From assembly GCA_021201135.1 (NCBI GenBank), contig JAJQGT010000006.1, positions 623,548 through 687,547 of the forward strand: 64,000 bases of DNA, given 5' to 3'. The notes beneath the pieces were generated by a model, which worked only from the letters and a program-made list of their open reading frames with translations, was not told where the DNA came from and searched no databases. The number at the start of each line of letters is the position of its first letter. Position 1 is the stretch's first letter. Positions 49,498 through 59,431 of this stretch are shown here, piece by piece. The DNA comes from Oscillospiraceae bacterium (GTDB lineage Bacteria; Bacillota; Clostridia; Oscillospirales; Ruminococcaceae). Made by a program: the position numbers and the translations under genes.

Positions 49498-51171
49498 TTA
49501 TTTCTTAATCTTCTTCCGATTAATCACAATCACACCCGCCGCCGCGAGAATCAAAATTCCGCCGACAACGTAGAAAATCGTCACACCAATGCCACCGGTT
49601 GCGGGGAGACCTGTGCCGGTCTCATTCTTGATGGTTATTGCAGTGTATGTCGTGCCACTAATAGTTACAGAGTCGGTTATTGAACTTGTAGTTTCAGTAG
49701 TGCTACCATAAACAGTGCCTTGTGTCTGACCGATAGTTGCAGGCTCTGAGCCGGCGATGAAGAACAAGAGGTCACTTGTCATTAGGTTATAACCTGTTGG
49801 TGCGGCAGTCTCGTGGATGTAGTAACTAGTTTCACCGTCCAGACCTGCGAGTTGGAGAAGACCTGTGCCGTCTGTAGTTAAGGTGTAGTAATAACCACTA
49901 CCATTTTCTGTAGCAGAGGCATCATTAGTATAATTCTCCCAACCGGCAAATACATAAACGCCACTTTCAAGAGTGAACTTTGCGTAATGCGTCTTATCCG
50001 AATCCAAGATAATGAAGCTTGCGTTGGAAAGGGCATTATTTTCATCAACGGTACCCTGATACTTGAAGATGTTAGCCGCATAGGTGTAGGTCTTGGTTAT
50101 GTCTCTTGCACTCTCAGAGCTTTGACCGTAGGCGACATATGTCGTATTGGTGTTGCTACCCTTATCTGTCGAATTATAAACAGTAGCATTTTCATTCAGA
50201 ACTGCTGAATAAGTAACGACTATGTAGCAAGTAGAGTCAACTTTCGATGAGTTTGTTGAACTGTCAAGCAGTTTAGCAAAGTCTATGGTAAAACTTTGTG
50301 CAGTGGTGGTAATAGTGTAGTCATCGTCTGCTGTCAAAACTTGTGGAGTAGTTGCACCAGTACCGTAATAGAGTGTAACAACTATATCTCCAGTGTTAAT
50401 GTTAAGAGTCAAGCCAGTTGACAATGTATCTATCAGCTTTAAGCTTGACTGACCGTAGACATTGGTGACAACAGACTTGTACCAAACAGTTTCGCCGATT
50501 TCAGCATCAGAGTTACCGGTTACACTTTCTTCAGCATCGGTGTCCCAGCCAGTTGTAGATGTCACGCTAGGCGCTGTATCTGTTTCCTCTCCGTCATAAA
50601 CGTACTTAGTTACAGTGGGGTCGTTGTTTTTGTCTTGGATTGTTGTGGTAGTTCCAGTCGTTGGCGTTGTTCCTGTAGATACTACCGTGCCAACAGTGGT
50701 CGTAACATAGTAGTAACCGGCATCCAAACCAGAGATTGTAGCTTCATTACTACTGTCACCATCGGCACTGTAAGTAGTAGAAATAGAATTTGCGTCAATA
50801 AGCGCCTGAATAGCCTTAACTAATTTAGCAGTGAAGTCATCACCGCTACCAGAGCCGACACTATAAGTCACATTAAACACGCCTGTCGAGCCAATCTCAG
50901 CAAAAGTTAGATAGGCTGTAATTTCAGTATTATCTTTAAGTGCATTATAAATTGCACTACCATTACTGGTATTTGTGTCAATGGAATAGGCATAATTGGT
51001 ATACGACGAATCTACAGTAGCATCAAAGATTTTATATGCGTAGTAAGTTTCGTCTTCGGTGGCATCTTCAATTTTAATCGAATACTCTCCACTCGCTCCC
51101 ACGCTGACCGCCAAGCTCATCACCATGGCAACCGTTAGGACGATTGACAAAAGTTTCTTTAACTTTTTCAT
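49498..51171 (-). CDS. LPXTG pilin subunit (isopeptide-forming, SpaA/D2-like)
   Basis: Signal peptide; GTGLPATGGIGVTIFYVVGGILILAAAGVIVINRKKIKK sorting signal; ETSYYIHETAAPTGYNL. Confidence 0.9.
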   Translation of the reverse strand: MKKLKKLLSIVLTVAMVMSLAVSVGASGEYSIKIEDATEDETYYAYKIFDATVDSSYTNYAYSIDTNTSNGSAIYNALKDNTEITAYLTFAEIGSTGVFNVTYSVGSGSGDDFTAKLVKAIQALIDANSISTTYSADGDSSNEATISGLDAGYYYVTTTVGTVVSTGTTPTTGTTTTIQDKNNDPTVTKYVYDGEETDTAPSVTSTTGWDTDAEESVTGNSDAEIGETVWYKSVVTNVYGQSSLKLIDTLSTGLTLNINTGDIVVTLYYGTGATTPQVLTADDDYTITTTAQSFTIDFAKLLDSSTNSSKVDSTCYIVVTYSAVLNENATVYNSTDKGSNTNTTYVAYGQSSESARDITKTYTYAANIFKYQGTVDENNALSNASFIILDSDKTHYAKFTLESGVYVFAGWENYTNDASATENGSGYYYTLTTDGTGLLQLAGLDGETSYYIHETAAPTGYNLMTSDLLFFIAGSEPATIGQTQGTVYGSTTETTSSITDSVTISGTTYTAITIKNETGTGLPATGGIGVTIFYVVGGILILAAAGVIVINRKKIKK

Positions 51172-51251
51172 TTTAAGAACTCCTTTTTAATTGGATTTAT
51201 TGCAGTTTTTGCCCGAAGCGGACGGGGCTACTGCTCCCTTTCGCTTCGCGG

Positions 51252-51413
51252 CCTCTCAGTCACCTGCGGTGACAGCTCCCCCAGAGGGGGAGCCAAGATT
51301 TGCTCTTGACGAGGGCTTGCTTCTTGCCTCTCCCTTTGGGAGAGGTGGCACGAAGTGCCAGAGAGGGCGGAAGTTCGCAAGCGAACTTCCGAAGTTTGAC
51401 TTTGTCAAACTTC
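51252..51413. repeat. Intergenic hairpin repeat cluster
   Basis: CAGTCACCTGCGGTGACAGCTCCCCCAGAGGGGGAGCC, CTCTCCCTTTGGGAGAGGTGGCACGAAGTGCC, GGAAGTTCGCAAGCGAACTTCC and GAAGTTTGACTTTGTCAAACTTC (last two are hairpins). Confidence 0.75.
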
Positions 51414-51414
51414 T

Positions 51415-54400
51415 TCACCCGTCATCTTCCGGTCCGGCTCGGGTGTCCCCCTTTCGTACGATTCTTGGGATTACGAATTTCCGGTTCCTCACGTCCGGTA
51501 GCCTCTCGTGGGTGCCACCCGGATCCACCCCTTCGCGCAGGGGTTCCTCCACGAGACTCTTCCGTATTCGTGAGATGTTTCTGCACGTTTTCGTGCTTGC
51601 TCCCGCTCCGACGAGCGAGACTAAAATCAGCATTGCGCCGAATTCGTACATGGTTGTGGTGCCGGCTCCGCCGGTTGAGGGGAGTTCGGTCGATTGTGTG
51701 ATTTCGCCAACTTTGTTGGTGACGGTGATGACTCTTCCCTTATCTGCATTGTCGTCTGGGTCATCACTGGTTGAAGCCGTCGTGCCGGTAACGCCGCCTT
51801 GAGTGTCATACTTGGCGGAATCAATGCCATAGGTCGAAGCGGTTTCAACGAAGTAGTAGTTGTAGTAGTAGATAACGTAGTTGCCGTTATCATCAACGTA
51901 AAGAGTGCCGTCAGGGTTGGTCTCATAGACATACTTCGGAAGGTTTTCGATTGTGTAAGACCAATCACCCGAGCCCACAGTATAAACAGCATCGCTATAA
52001 AGCACGCCAGGATTGTCGGTACTAGTAACACCGGTGAGTTGACTGTATGTGTAAGTAGTGCCACCACTCGTCCCGCCACCAGTCCCGGAAGTGAGCGTCC
52101 AAACCGACCAACCGCCTGAAACGTCAATGTTGTAATTGCTAGTGTATGTGTTGCTATTGGAATCGGTATAAGTAACGGTGATTGTTTCACCAGATTGTAC
52201 CACATAGCTAACCACATAGTAAGGGTAAGCCTCATCAGTTGTAAATGTTTCACTTATGGTAGCACTTGACGTCCATCCATTGTACCAACTCTGCTTACTA
52301 GTGTCCCAAGAGTCATTACGGGTCTCGTTAGAGTAAAAAGCATAAATCGCATAATAGCTATAACTTGAAGAACCTGTTACTTTAACCTCAACACTTGCTC
52401 CAAACGGTATACCATCAACATGCGTATAGTTGTCATTTATGTATCCTGACGAACTGCCAAAATATATTGTAGCATTATCGTCATCATCGCCTCCCGAATC
52501 TATCACCATCGCATCTCCGAGGTAATAGTAGAGTTGGAAGGAGGCGTAGGCACTGGAGGCGGGGTCGGTTTCCAAACCGGTGGTCGCATCCACCCATTTC
52601 TTCGTTACCGTTACCGAGGTCGTGGGGATCGGGGTGTTGGTGACTTCGGCGGTGACGCTGGTGGTGCCGAGGTCTATGGCAGAAGTAGCCGCCGAACCAC
52701 TATTTGAAGCCGATGCCGCCCAACCGGAGGGATATACTTCCGGATAAGTGGTCGTATCAGAAGAATATGACCACCAGAAATAGATTATGCTTTGGTCGGT
52801 GCCGGTCACTGCTTCATAGCCGTCGGGGTATGCAATCTCCACGAGGCGATAGGCTTGGTTATAGGTCAAGCCGTCGAAGGAAACGGTGAATCTGCCGTTC
52901 TTGTAGGTGGTGTAAGTAGTGCCGGTGTCTTCCCAGACGTAGGCTTCTTTTGTATCATCATAGACACACACCTGTAGCGAATATTCTGCGCCTTGAAGGC
53001 GGGTGCTTGTATCCGTCGAATCGGTCTTGAGAATGCCCAAGGTCGTAGTCGTGGATTCATAGTTCTTGGCGTATGTGGTATATGAGTACTGACTGAGTAC
53101 GGCATAAAAGTTGTCGCCGATAAGAGTTAAAAGCGTAGATGAATCAGGAAGTGTATAAGTAGTATTGGTATCATCAGCCCAATAGAAATAATAACGGGTT
53201 GAAGTATCAAGGATATAGCCCTCGGGAGCTGTTGTCTCAACAAGATAGTAAAGCATGTTGGCGTTCAAGCTCATGTTTTCCATCGTGATTGTGACAGACC
53301 CGTTTGAACCCGTAGTAACGGTCTTCTCGGTGCTTTTGAAAGTCTTCGTCGAAGTATCATAATAGTAAATCTCAAACGTTGCACCGGGGATAGTCGTGCT
53401 GAAACTGTTACCATCAACCTTAATGAGTGTCAGACTTCCCGATGAGCTCACCGAGCCGGAAGTGGTTGATTCAGTATATGATTCTTGCGGATACAATCTT
53501 CCAGAAGTATGTCCTTCAACTGTTGCCTCATTATATATTCCATTGTTGAATAAATTTTCATAGCCCTTAACTACAGAATAGCTATATTCTACATAAATAG
53601 CAGTAGAATTCGGAATAGAAGCCGAGATAGTGTGAGTGACGTGTGTCGTAGTGCCTGTGCTTTGATCATTAACTTCTTCATACGTCCAGTCAATATCCAA
53701 AAGCTTCTTATAGTAGACTGTGCCGCCATCGGCTATATAAAGGTCGGAGCTGGTATAGTCGGTCAGTTCAGTATACGAATTGGTTCCGGAAAGATAATAA
53801 TATACACCGTCATAAACATAAAGCTCTATAAGCTCATAGAACTTGACAGAACTGCTTCTTAAAGAAAGGATAAAGCCCCACCAACCGTCCTCACTAGTCA
53901 AAACATCATGATTAGCTTGTAGTTTGTCGGTGAAGTCAAGCGTTTCAGCGCCTGAAGCAAGGTCTTCCCCGTCAAGGTTTATGACGATACTGAAGTCAAG
54001 AATATTGTTGTCGCTATCGTAGGTATAGCCTTTGACAACGGTATTATCAACTGCGGTAACAGTATGGGTGATTTTCTGCGTCTGGTCGACGCCTACAGGA
54101 TTCCCAGTACCAATAGTTACTTCGGCATAGTTTTTGTATTCCTTAGCATTTAAAGCTGTATTTACATTAAAATCGGTTATGTAACATGTGTAAGTAACAA
54201 TTATATACCCGGGCTTGGTTAGCGAGGAGTAAGCATCTTCTAGAATTGTTACTGTTACATCCTGACCAGTTTGAGAAGCGGTAATTTTATCATTGCTTGA
54301 TACCCAATTAGAGCTATCACCGGTTATAGAACTTATATCCGTCGTCTCATACGAAACAGTCGCCGAATCCAATGTGATGCCATTCGGAATCGTATCAACA

Positions 54401-57400
54401 ATCGTTATATCGCCACTTGTGGTGTCATCAATGCGGACATATACCTTCCATGTAACAATACCTGTGGAAGTGGTATGGTAGGTAGTGCCGGCATTGCCGT
54501 TGCCGTCAGCTTTATAAACGGAGTTGTATTCGGTGTGGCTGTCGGAAGACGAGAGATTGCCCGTCTTGACGGTGTTCCAATAGGTACGGGAGGTTGTGAT
54601 ATTAGTGGTGTTTGCTGTGGTGGTATACCCAAGGGTGATGTCTCCGGAATACTCAACATCTTCGGTAAAAAGAATTTCAAATGCTGTGTAGAGATCATCT
54701 GATACCAGCTCAGAAGACGACACCCACTTACCGGAGGATATATCATAGGCATAGAGAGTGTAGCTTGTCGATGGAATAGCATAGGTTCCTATTGTAATGC
54801 CATCCTCAAGAGTGGCAAAGAATGCTGTAATCTGGGCATAGGTGAACCACTGATATGTCGAGCCTATGCCTTGGGTGTACGACTGATAATCGCCGCTATA
54901 GGTGCCTATGTAGTCATAGATTGCGGTACCCGCCGAGATGCCGTCCGTGGGGATGGTGATAGTTGATGTCCAATTAAGGTCAACGTAAGTGTTGGTTGTA
55001 GTGCCATTAGTTACTTGCGAAGTACTTCCAGTGCTGTCAAATGTCTTTGAAACACTGCCGTTTCCTTCCGACTTACTGCCGGAGACGGTGGTGCTGTCGG
55101 TGGTGATTTTATTATCATCCTTATCGGTGACTTCCACTTCATTTGTAACGCTCACGGTTTCACCGAGACCAACGCTAACGGAAGTTGTGTAGGTGATGGT
55201 GTAGGAATTGGTATTCTCGCCGTTAGAATCACCAAGGAACTGGATGCCGATTATTGTTTTTTCGTCAGTGTCATAGACATACTTCCAGTCGGCATTTTCG
55301 CCCGGAGTTGTTGTAGTGCTGGAAACTGTCAAATTTTCAGCATCCGCAAACATATCATCATAGAAGATATAGCCGGCAATATCCGAGTTATAGGGATTGA
55401 CCGATATCGTCCATGTGATGGTGCTATCTCTGTCATAACTACCGGTTTTGTCGACGACCGACGTGGAAACATACTTCGAGTAAGTAACAGTGTCGCTGAT
55501 ATTCTCGTCGGTAACTGTAGCCGTTGCGGTGTTCTTAAGTGTTGCAGCAATCTCGGAAGATTCCGGGTCAAAAGTGACTGTATAGGTTATCTTGTATACT
55601 ATACCGGAACTAGAGCCCGCAAGGGTTATAGTATAGCCCGTATCCGAAATAGTTGTATCAGTTGCCGAGGTATTTTGATATTCTCCATATTCAACATAAC
55701 TATAATTTCCAGTGTTGATAACTGTCACTGTAGCTTTAGTAATTCCATCAATCTTTATGCTCGTTATATCTTCGTCGGTAAGTCCCGAGCCGGAAATTGA
55801 AAGCAGGTCGGACAAAGTAATTTCCTTGCCGTCGGTGCCCTTTTCAGAATATACCGTGACAGTATAGGTAATCGAGTTGGTCGTTACATCATAGCTCCCC
55901 GCCGACTTGCTGACACTGATATCCGAATCCCAAGACTTGTTGCCATCGGTTGTTATTTTGGAAGCTTCAATTACTATTTCCTGTTGGTCTTTATACTCGA
56001 TTACTATCTGATCATTGCTATCTGTATCGCCGTAAATTGCTTCAAATGTGATGTAACCGTCATACGGTGACCCGCTTGTGTCGACATCATCTGCATCAAA
56101 TTTTAAAACAATATAGTAGTTTCCACTGTCATCCTTTACAAACATATACTCGAAGTCTATAAAACTACCAACTGAGCTCTTGTACCATGTGTCCAAGCTA
56201 GCTCCCGGAGTAACTCCGTCAGGAAGAGCAACTGCGAGGTAATAACTATTACCATCTATCGTTGCGCCTGATAAATTTGAAAAATTCAATATAAGCGGGA
56301 CATGAATATAGGAATCGGAATCTTTATAGTATGCGGTACCATTTGGGCTCCAAGTTACTGTAACGCCGCTTATTGAAGAAAGTTCAGTATATGTTCCCTC
56401 ATTATTATCAACAGTCAGAGTGACAGTGCTATCCTCCACCACCATAACCCCATACGGGTCATACCCGACGGTTTCGGCGAAGTAATAATACACTTCGTCT
56501 GTCAAGACATCTATTTTGTTATACTCCTCAGCAGTGAGGGTCAGGGTGCCGGCGTCTTCTTCGGCGTAAATCTGCTCCCAGACTGACAGAAGGGCGTTCC
56601 AGACCGACTCAGCGGTGGCGGTATCGCCTGTGCCGAGAGTCATGGCATAGTCATAAAGCTCGGTCACTTGCGTGACGTAGTCGGCGGAGGCAGTGGCGGT
56701 CAGAAGAACAGTCTCCTCTTCGGTTTCTTCAGTTTCTTCTGTTTCCTCAGTCTCGGTTTCATCGGCTTCGGTCTCATCGACGATAACCTCCTCCGCAACA
56801 TCTTCGGTTACTTCTTCGGATTCGATTTCTTCTATGGTTTCAGCGGTGTAAGTCACGGTGACATCGGTCACGTTGGCATATCCGAGTACTACGGGAGTAA
56901 TCTCGGTTTCGGAACCCGCAGAAAGAGCGACGATTTCGTTCTGGGTCGCGATTTCAGTCGCTGTGCTATAGGTCACGACGGCGACGGTGTCGGTTGAGTT
57001 GCCATCGGTGTCGGTAATGGTGCAGTTGCCCTGAATTACTGTGATAGTTTGTGCTGTTTCGTCAATAGATACGACTATTGCGATTATGTTTGCTCTGCCG
57101 TCGGCATCGGTATCGATGAAGGCTACATCGCCGGTTGAAGGGCTGTATGTGTCGACAGTCTGATAGTATCCGAGTGTTGTCAAATCGACCGACCAAGCAT
57201 AAGCTCCGGAATTGTATGTAAAGTCTTCGGCTATGCCGGCGTAATCGAGACAGAAAGCGACAAACAGCGAATCCCAGTCGGAATATTCGCTCCCGTAGTA
57301 CAGACCGCCGTACCATGCGCCATAGCGGGTGTAGCCCATTTTGGTGGTGCCGTCATCGGCGAGGGTGTAGTTGGCTGTTGATTCGGTATAGCCGAGCTGA

Positions 57401-57960
57401 GAATAAGCGATATTGATAATATCGGTTCGCAAATCTCCCATAAGCTCGGGAAGAGTCGCCTCCCAGACAGTGGCCTCTTCAACGTCGGCTTCGAGGTCAA
57501 CGAGGCAGTCGGTCGTGTGGGTGTGCTCCTCCAACTCACAAACAAGAGTTTTCTCATAACATTCGTCAGTGTGGGTATGTCCTTCTGATTCTTCAAGCTC
57601 GCAAATCAAAACTTTTTGTGTTTCATAGCAAGCTTCGGTATGAGTGTGCTCCTCGGACTCTTCCATTCCGCAGACAAGAACCTGCTGTTCTTCATAACAC
57701 TCGTCAGTATGAGTATGACCTTTCGATTCTTCCAGACCACAAATCAAAGTATATTCGTAACAATCATCAGTGTGGACATGCTCTTCATAACCGCAATATG
57801 TCTCGTTGGTTATCGCAATGCCATGCAAACGGAGTTGCCAATAGACAGTGAGAGACACAACAATCGCCAAAACAAGCAAAACAGACCCAAGCACTCTTCG
57901 ACTATGTCGATCGTGCCTGAATCTATCCATGTAGATTAGCATCGTGTTTCTCATACTCAT
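51415..57960 (-). CDS. Giant LPXTG adhesin (~2180 aa) with Cys/His repeats, CHAP/NlpC-like domain and SpaA-type repeats
   Basis: N-terminal TM; CxxEE..HTHTxxC repeats; GYTRYGAWYG domain; repeated YYLVETTAPEGYIL motifs; C-terminal TELPSTGGAGTTTMYEFGAMLILVSLVGAGAS. Confidence 0.9.
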   Translation of the reverse strand: MSMRNTMLIYMDRFRHDRHSRRVLGSVLLVLAIVVSLTVYWQLRLHGIAITNETYCGYEEHVHTDDCYEYTLICGLEESKGHTHTDECYEEQQVLVCGMEESEEHTHTEACYETQKVLICELEESEGHTHTDECYEKTLVCELEEHTHTTDCLVDLEADVEEATVWEATLPELMGDLRTDIINIAYSQLGYTESTANYTLADDGTTKMGYTRYGAWYGGLYYGSEYSDWDSLFVAFCLDYAGIAEDFTYNSGAYAWSVDLTTLGYYQTVDTYSPSTGDVAFIDTDADGRANIIAIVVSIDETAQTITVIQGNCTITDTDGNSTDTVAVVTYSTATEIATQNEIVALSAGSETEITPVVLGYANVTDVTVTYTAETIEEIESEEVTEDVAEEVIVDETEADETETEETEETEETEEETVLLTATASADYVTQVTELYDYAMTLGTGDTATAESVWNALLSVWEQIYAEEDAGTLTLTAEEYNKIDVLTDEVYYYFAETVGYDPYGVMVVEDSTVTLTVDNNEGTYTELSSISGVTVTWSPNGTAYYKDSDSYIHVPLILNFSNLSGATIDGNSYYLAVALPDGVTPGASLDTWYKSSVGSFIDFEYMFVKDDSGNYYIVLKFDADDVDTSGSPYDGYITFEAIYGDTDSNDQIVIEYKDQQEIVIEASKITTDGNKSWDSDISVSKSAGSYDVTTNSITYTVTVYSEKGTDGKEITLSDLLSISGSGLTDEDITSIKIDGITKATVTVINTGNYSYVEYGEYQNTSATDTTISDTGYTITLAGSSSGIVYKITYTVTFDPESSEIAATLKNTATATVTDENISDTVTYSKYVSTSVVDKTGSYDRDSTITWTISVNPYNSDIAGYIFYDDMFADAENLTVSSTTTTPGENADWKYVYDTDEKTIIGIQFLGDSNGENTNSYTITYTTSVSVGLGETVSVTNEVEVTDKDDNKITTDSTTVSGSKSEGNGSVSKTFDSTGSTSQVTNGTTTNTYVDLNWTSTITIPTDGISAGTAIYDYIGTYSGDYQSYTQGIGSTYQWFTYAQITAFFATLEDGITIGTYAIPSTSYTLYAYDISSGKWVSSSELVSDDLYTAFEILFTEDVEYSGDITLGYTTTANTTNITTSRTYWNTVKTGNLSSSDSHTEYNSVYKADGNGNAGTTYHTTSTGIVTWKVYVRIDDTTSGDITIVDTIPNGITLDSATVSYETTDISSITGDSSNWVSSNDKITASQTGQDVTVTILEDAYSSLTKPGYIIVTYTCYITDFNVNTALNAKEYKNYAEVTIGTGNPVGVDQTQKITHTVTAVDNTVVKGYTYDSDNNILDFSIVINLDGEDLASGAETLDFTDKLQANHDVLTSEDGWWGFILSLRSSSVKFYELIELYVYDGVYYYLSGTNSYTELTDYTSSDLYIADGGTVYYKKLLDIDWTYEEVNDQSTGTTTHVTHTISASIPNSTAIYVEYSYSVVKGYENLFNNGIYNEATVEGHTSGRLYPQESYTESTTSGSVSSSGSLTLIKVDGNSFSTTIPGATFEIYYYDTSTKTFKSTEKTVTTGSNGSVTITMENMSLNANMLYYLVETTAPEGYILDTSTRYYFYWADDTNTTYTLPDSSTLLTLIGDNFYAVLSQYSYTTYAKNYESTTTTLGILKTDSTDTSTRLQGAEYSLQVCVYDDTKEAYVWEDTGTTYTTYKNGRFTVSFDGLTYNQAYRLVEIAYPDGYEAVTGTDQSIIYFWWSYSSDTTTYPEVYPSGWAASASNSGSAATSAIDLGTTSVTAEVTNTPIPTTSVTVTKKWVDATTGLETDPASSAYASFQLYYYLGDAMVIDSGGDDDDNATIYFGSSSGYINDNYTHVDGIPFGASVEVKVTGSSSYSYYAIYAFYSNETRNDSWDTSKQSWYNGWTSSATISETFTTDEAYPYYVVSYVVQSGETITVTYTDSNSNTYTSNYNIDVSGGWSVWTLTSGTGGGTSGGTTYTYSQLTGVTSTDNPGVLYSDAVYTVGSGDWSYTIENLPKYVYETNPDGTLYVDDNGNYVIYYYNYYFVETASTYGIDSAKYDTQGGVTGTTASTSDDPDDNADKGRVITVTNKVGEITQSTELPSTGGAGTTTMYEFGAMLILVSLVGAGASTKTCRNISRIRKSLVEEPLREGVDPGGTHERLPDVRNRKFVIPRIVRKGDTRAGPEDDG
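57505..57795 (-). repeat. Five Cys/His protein repeats in the adhesin
   Basis: CGYEEHVHTDDC, CGLEESKGHTHTDEC, CGMEESEEHTHTEAC, CELEESEGHTHTDEC, CELEEHTHTTDC. Confidence 0.9.
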
Positions 57961-58150
57961 CGCGCCTTTCACACTCGATTGGTACTACCTAACCTAACGT
58001 AATAATGATGAGTCCTACATCTTCATAATATGTCACGTCAAGAAAATTTAGCCAGTTACAGCATGATTTTTTAACCTTGTGTTCATCTGTTCATATCATT
58101 ATATCACAATATGCAGATTAATGCAAGTGCAAAATGAAGGAAATCAGAGT

Positions 58151-59341
58151 TTAGTTCTTTCCCAACGACTTCGCCTCGGCAATGAGCTTATGGCGGTTGG
58201 TGATGCTTTTATAAATAAGGCGGTAGATAACGCCGACAGGCAGGAGAAATCGGTGGCGATAGAAGAACGGGTAATTATCTTTGAACACGCTCAGGTCGGG
58301 AAAAATTCGGTGCCACACATATTTTAGCTTTGTCCGGAATGTAACTTCCCTGCCCGATTCCATGGTTTGCAGTTTGCTTTGGACATTGTTTTGAACCGTC
58401 CCGTAGGTGCCTGAGCTCGAGAAGCCGAAGAGCATTTGCGATTCGCTGTCGTTGAGGGTGGTTTTAAGGAAACGCTCAGGGTCTGCAAAAATCTTTTGGC
58501 TGAGGGTGCGGGTTTCCTCCTCAAAATCAGAAATACCGAGTTTGCGGAGCTCGTCTGATATATAATCCCAATCCATGCTCTCGCCCTTTGCGTTGTTATA
58601 AACATACTTGTTGTAAACATAGCAGTCGAGCAGAGAGCGCAAGCCGGTGCCGCCTGCACGATGGTGCTTGCAGGAATGGGCGGTGAAGTAGACATAAAAA
58701 TCCTCGTCGCTGAGATGATAGCCGAAGCTGTTATCTCCGTCGGGAATTGCCCGACTCCAGATATCCTCATAATACTTCTGCCAGGAAGGGTCTTGCTGAC
58801 TGCCGAACAACGAGATGTGCATTTCGAAGTTATAAACCGGCTTTTTGTGATAGGCGTCGTGATTGCCCTGTTTGTAGCTTTCGGCACTGTAGCCGCGACT
58901 GAGAAACCAGTCGTGAACCTCGCGACGATGCGCCGAATCAAAGAGAATGTCGTTGTCCGCCATCTGGCGCATTTCGGGATTCGGGTACAAATCCTTCAGA
59001 ATAATACCCTTGAGAGGCATGTATCTGATTCCGGACTCATTTAAAAAAGAAAGAACCTGCTCGCGCTCAACGTCGAACAGGAGGTTTTTATAAATCGCAA
59101 TATCCTTTTCTTCCGCCCATTTTTTAAAAAGCTCCGTTTCGGGAAGCTTTCCGCCGTACGCGTCCTCGAGAGCCATGCAGGAAATCGCCGTCAGACTATG
59201 AAAAGAGCTCATGGAGTGAACACCTTCAAGGTTCATACTCTCCACGAGCTCGAGCTCAGGCACAATTCCGTTCACGGCACAGCCGGAAAGGTAGAGGAGA
59301 TTTTGGGCGGCGGATTGCTGAAGGTCGTTGTTCGTTGTCAT
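58151..59341 (-). CDS. Nucleotidyltransferase family protein (NTP_transf_5-like)
   Basis: IRYMPLKGIILKDLYPNPEMRQMADNDILFD; FEMHISLFG. Confidence 0.8.
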   Translation of the reverse strand: MTTNNDLQQSAAQNLLYLSGCAVNGIVPELELVESMNLEGVHSMSSFHSLTAISCMALEDAYGGKLPETELFKKWAEEKDIAIYKNLLFDVEREQVLSFLNESGIRYMPLKGIILKDLYPNPEMRQMADNDILFDSAHRREVHDWFLSRGYSAESYKQGNHDAYHKKPVYNFEMHISLFGSQQDPSWQKYYEDIWSRAIPDGDNSFGYHLSDEDFYVYFTAHSCKHHRAGGTGLRSLLDCYVYNKYVYNNAKGESMDWDYISDELRKLGISDFEEETRTLSQKIFADPERFLKTTLNDSESQMLFGFSSSGTYGTVQNNVQSKLQTMESGREVTFRTKLKYVWHRIFPDLSVFKDNYPFFYRHRFLLPVGVIYRLIYKSITNRHKLIAEAKSLGKN

Positions 59342-59431
59342 TGGAACGTCTCCTTGATTATGTTTTAATTTATTGTACCACAGAATTTGAGATAAATCAA
59401 GGGCTTATTTAAAATTTTGAGTTAAAACATG

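Noticed and set aside
51191-51802. 203-aa plus-strand ORF over the repeat cluster and adhesin 3' end
   Set aside because: Mostly translated hairpin repeats and antisense adhesin sequence
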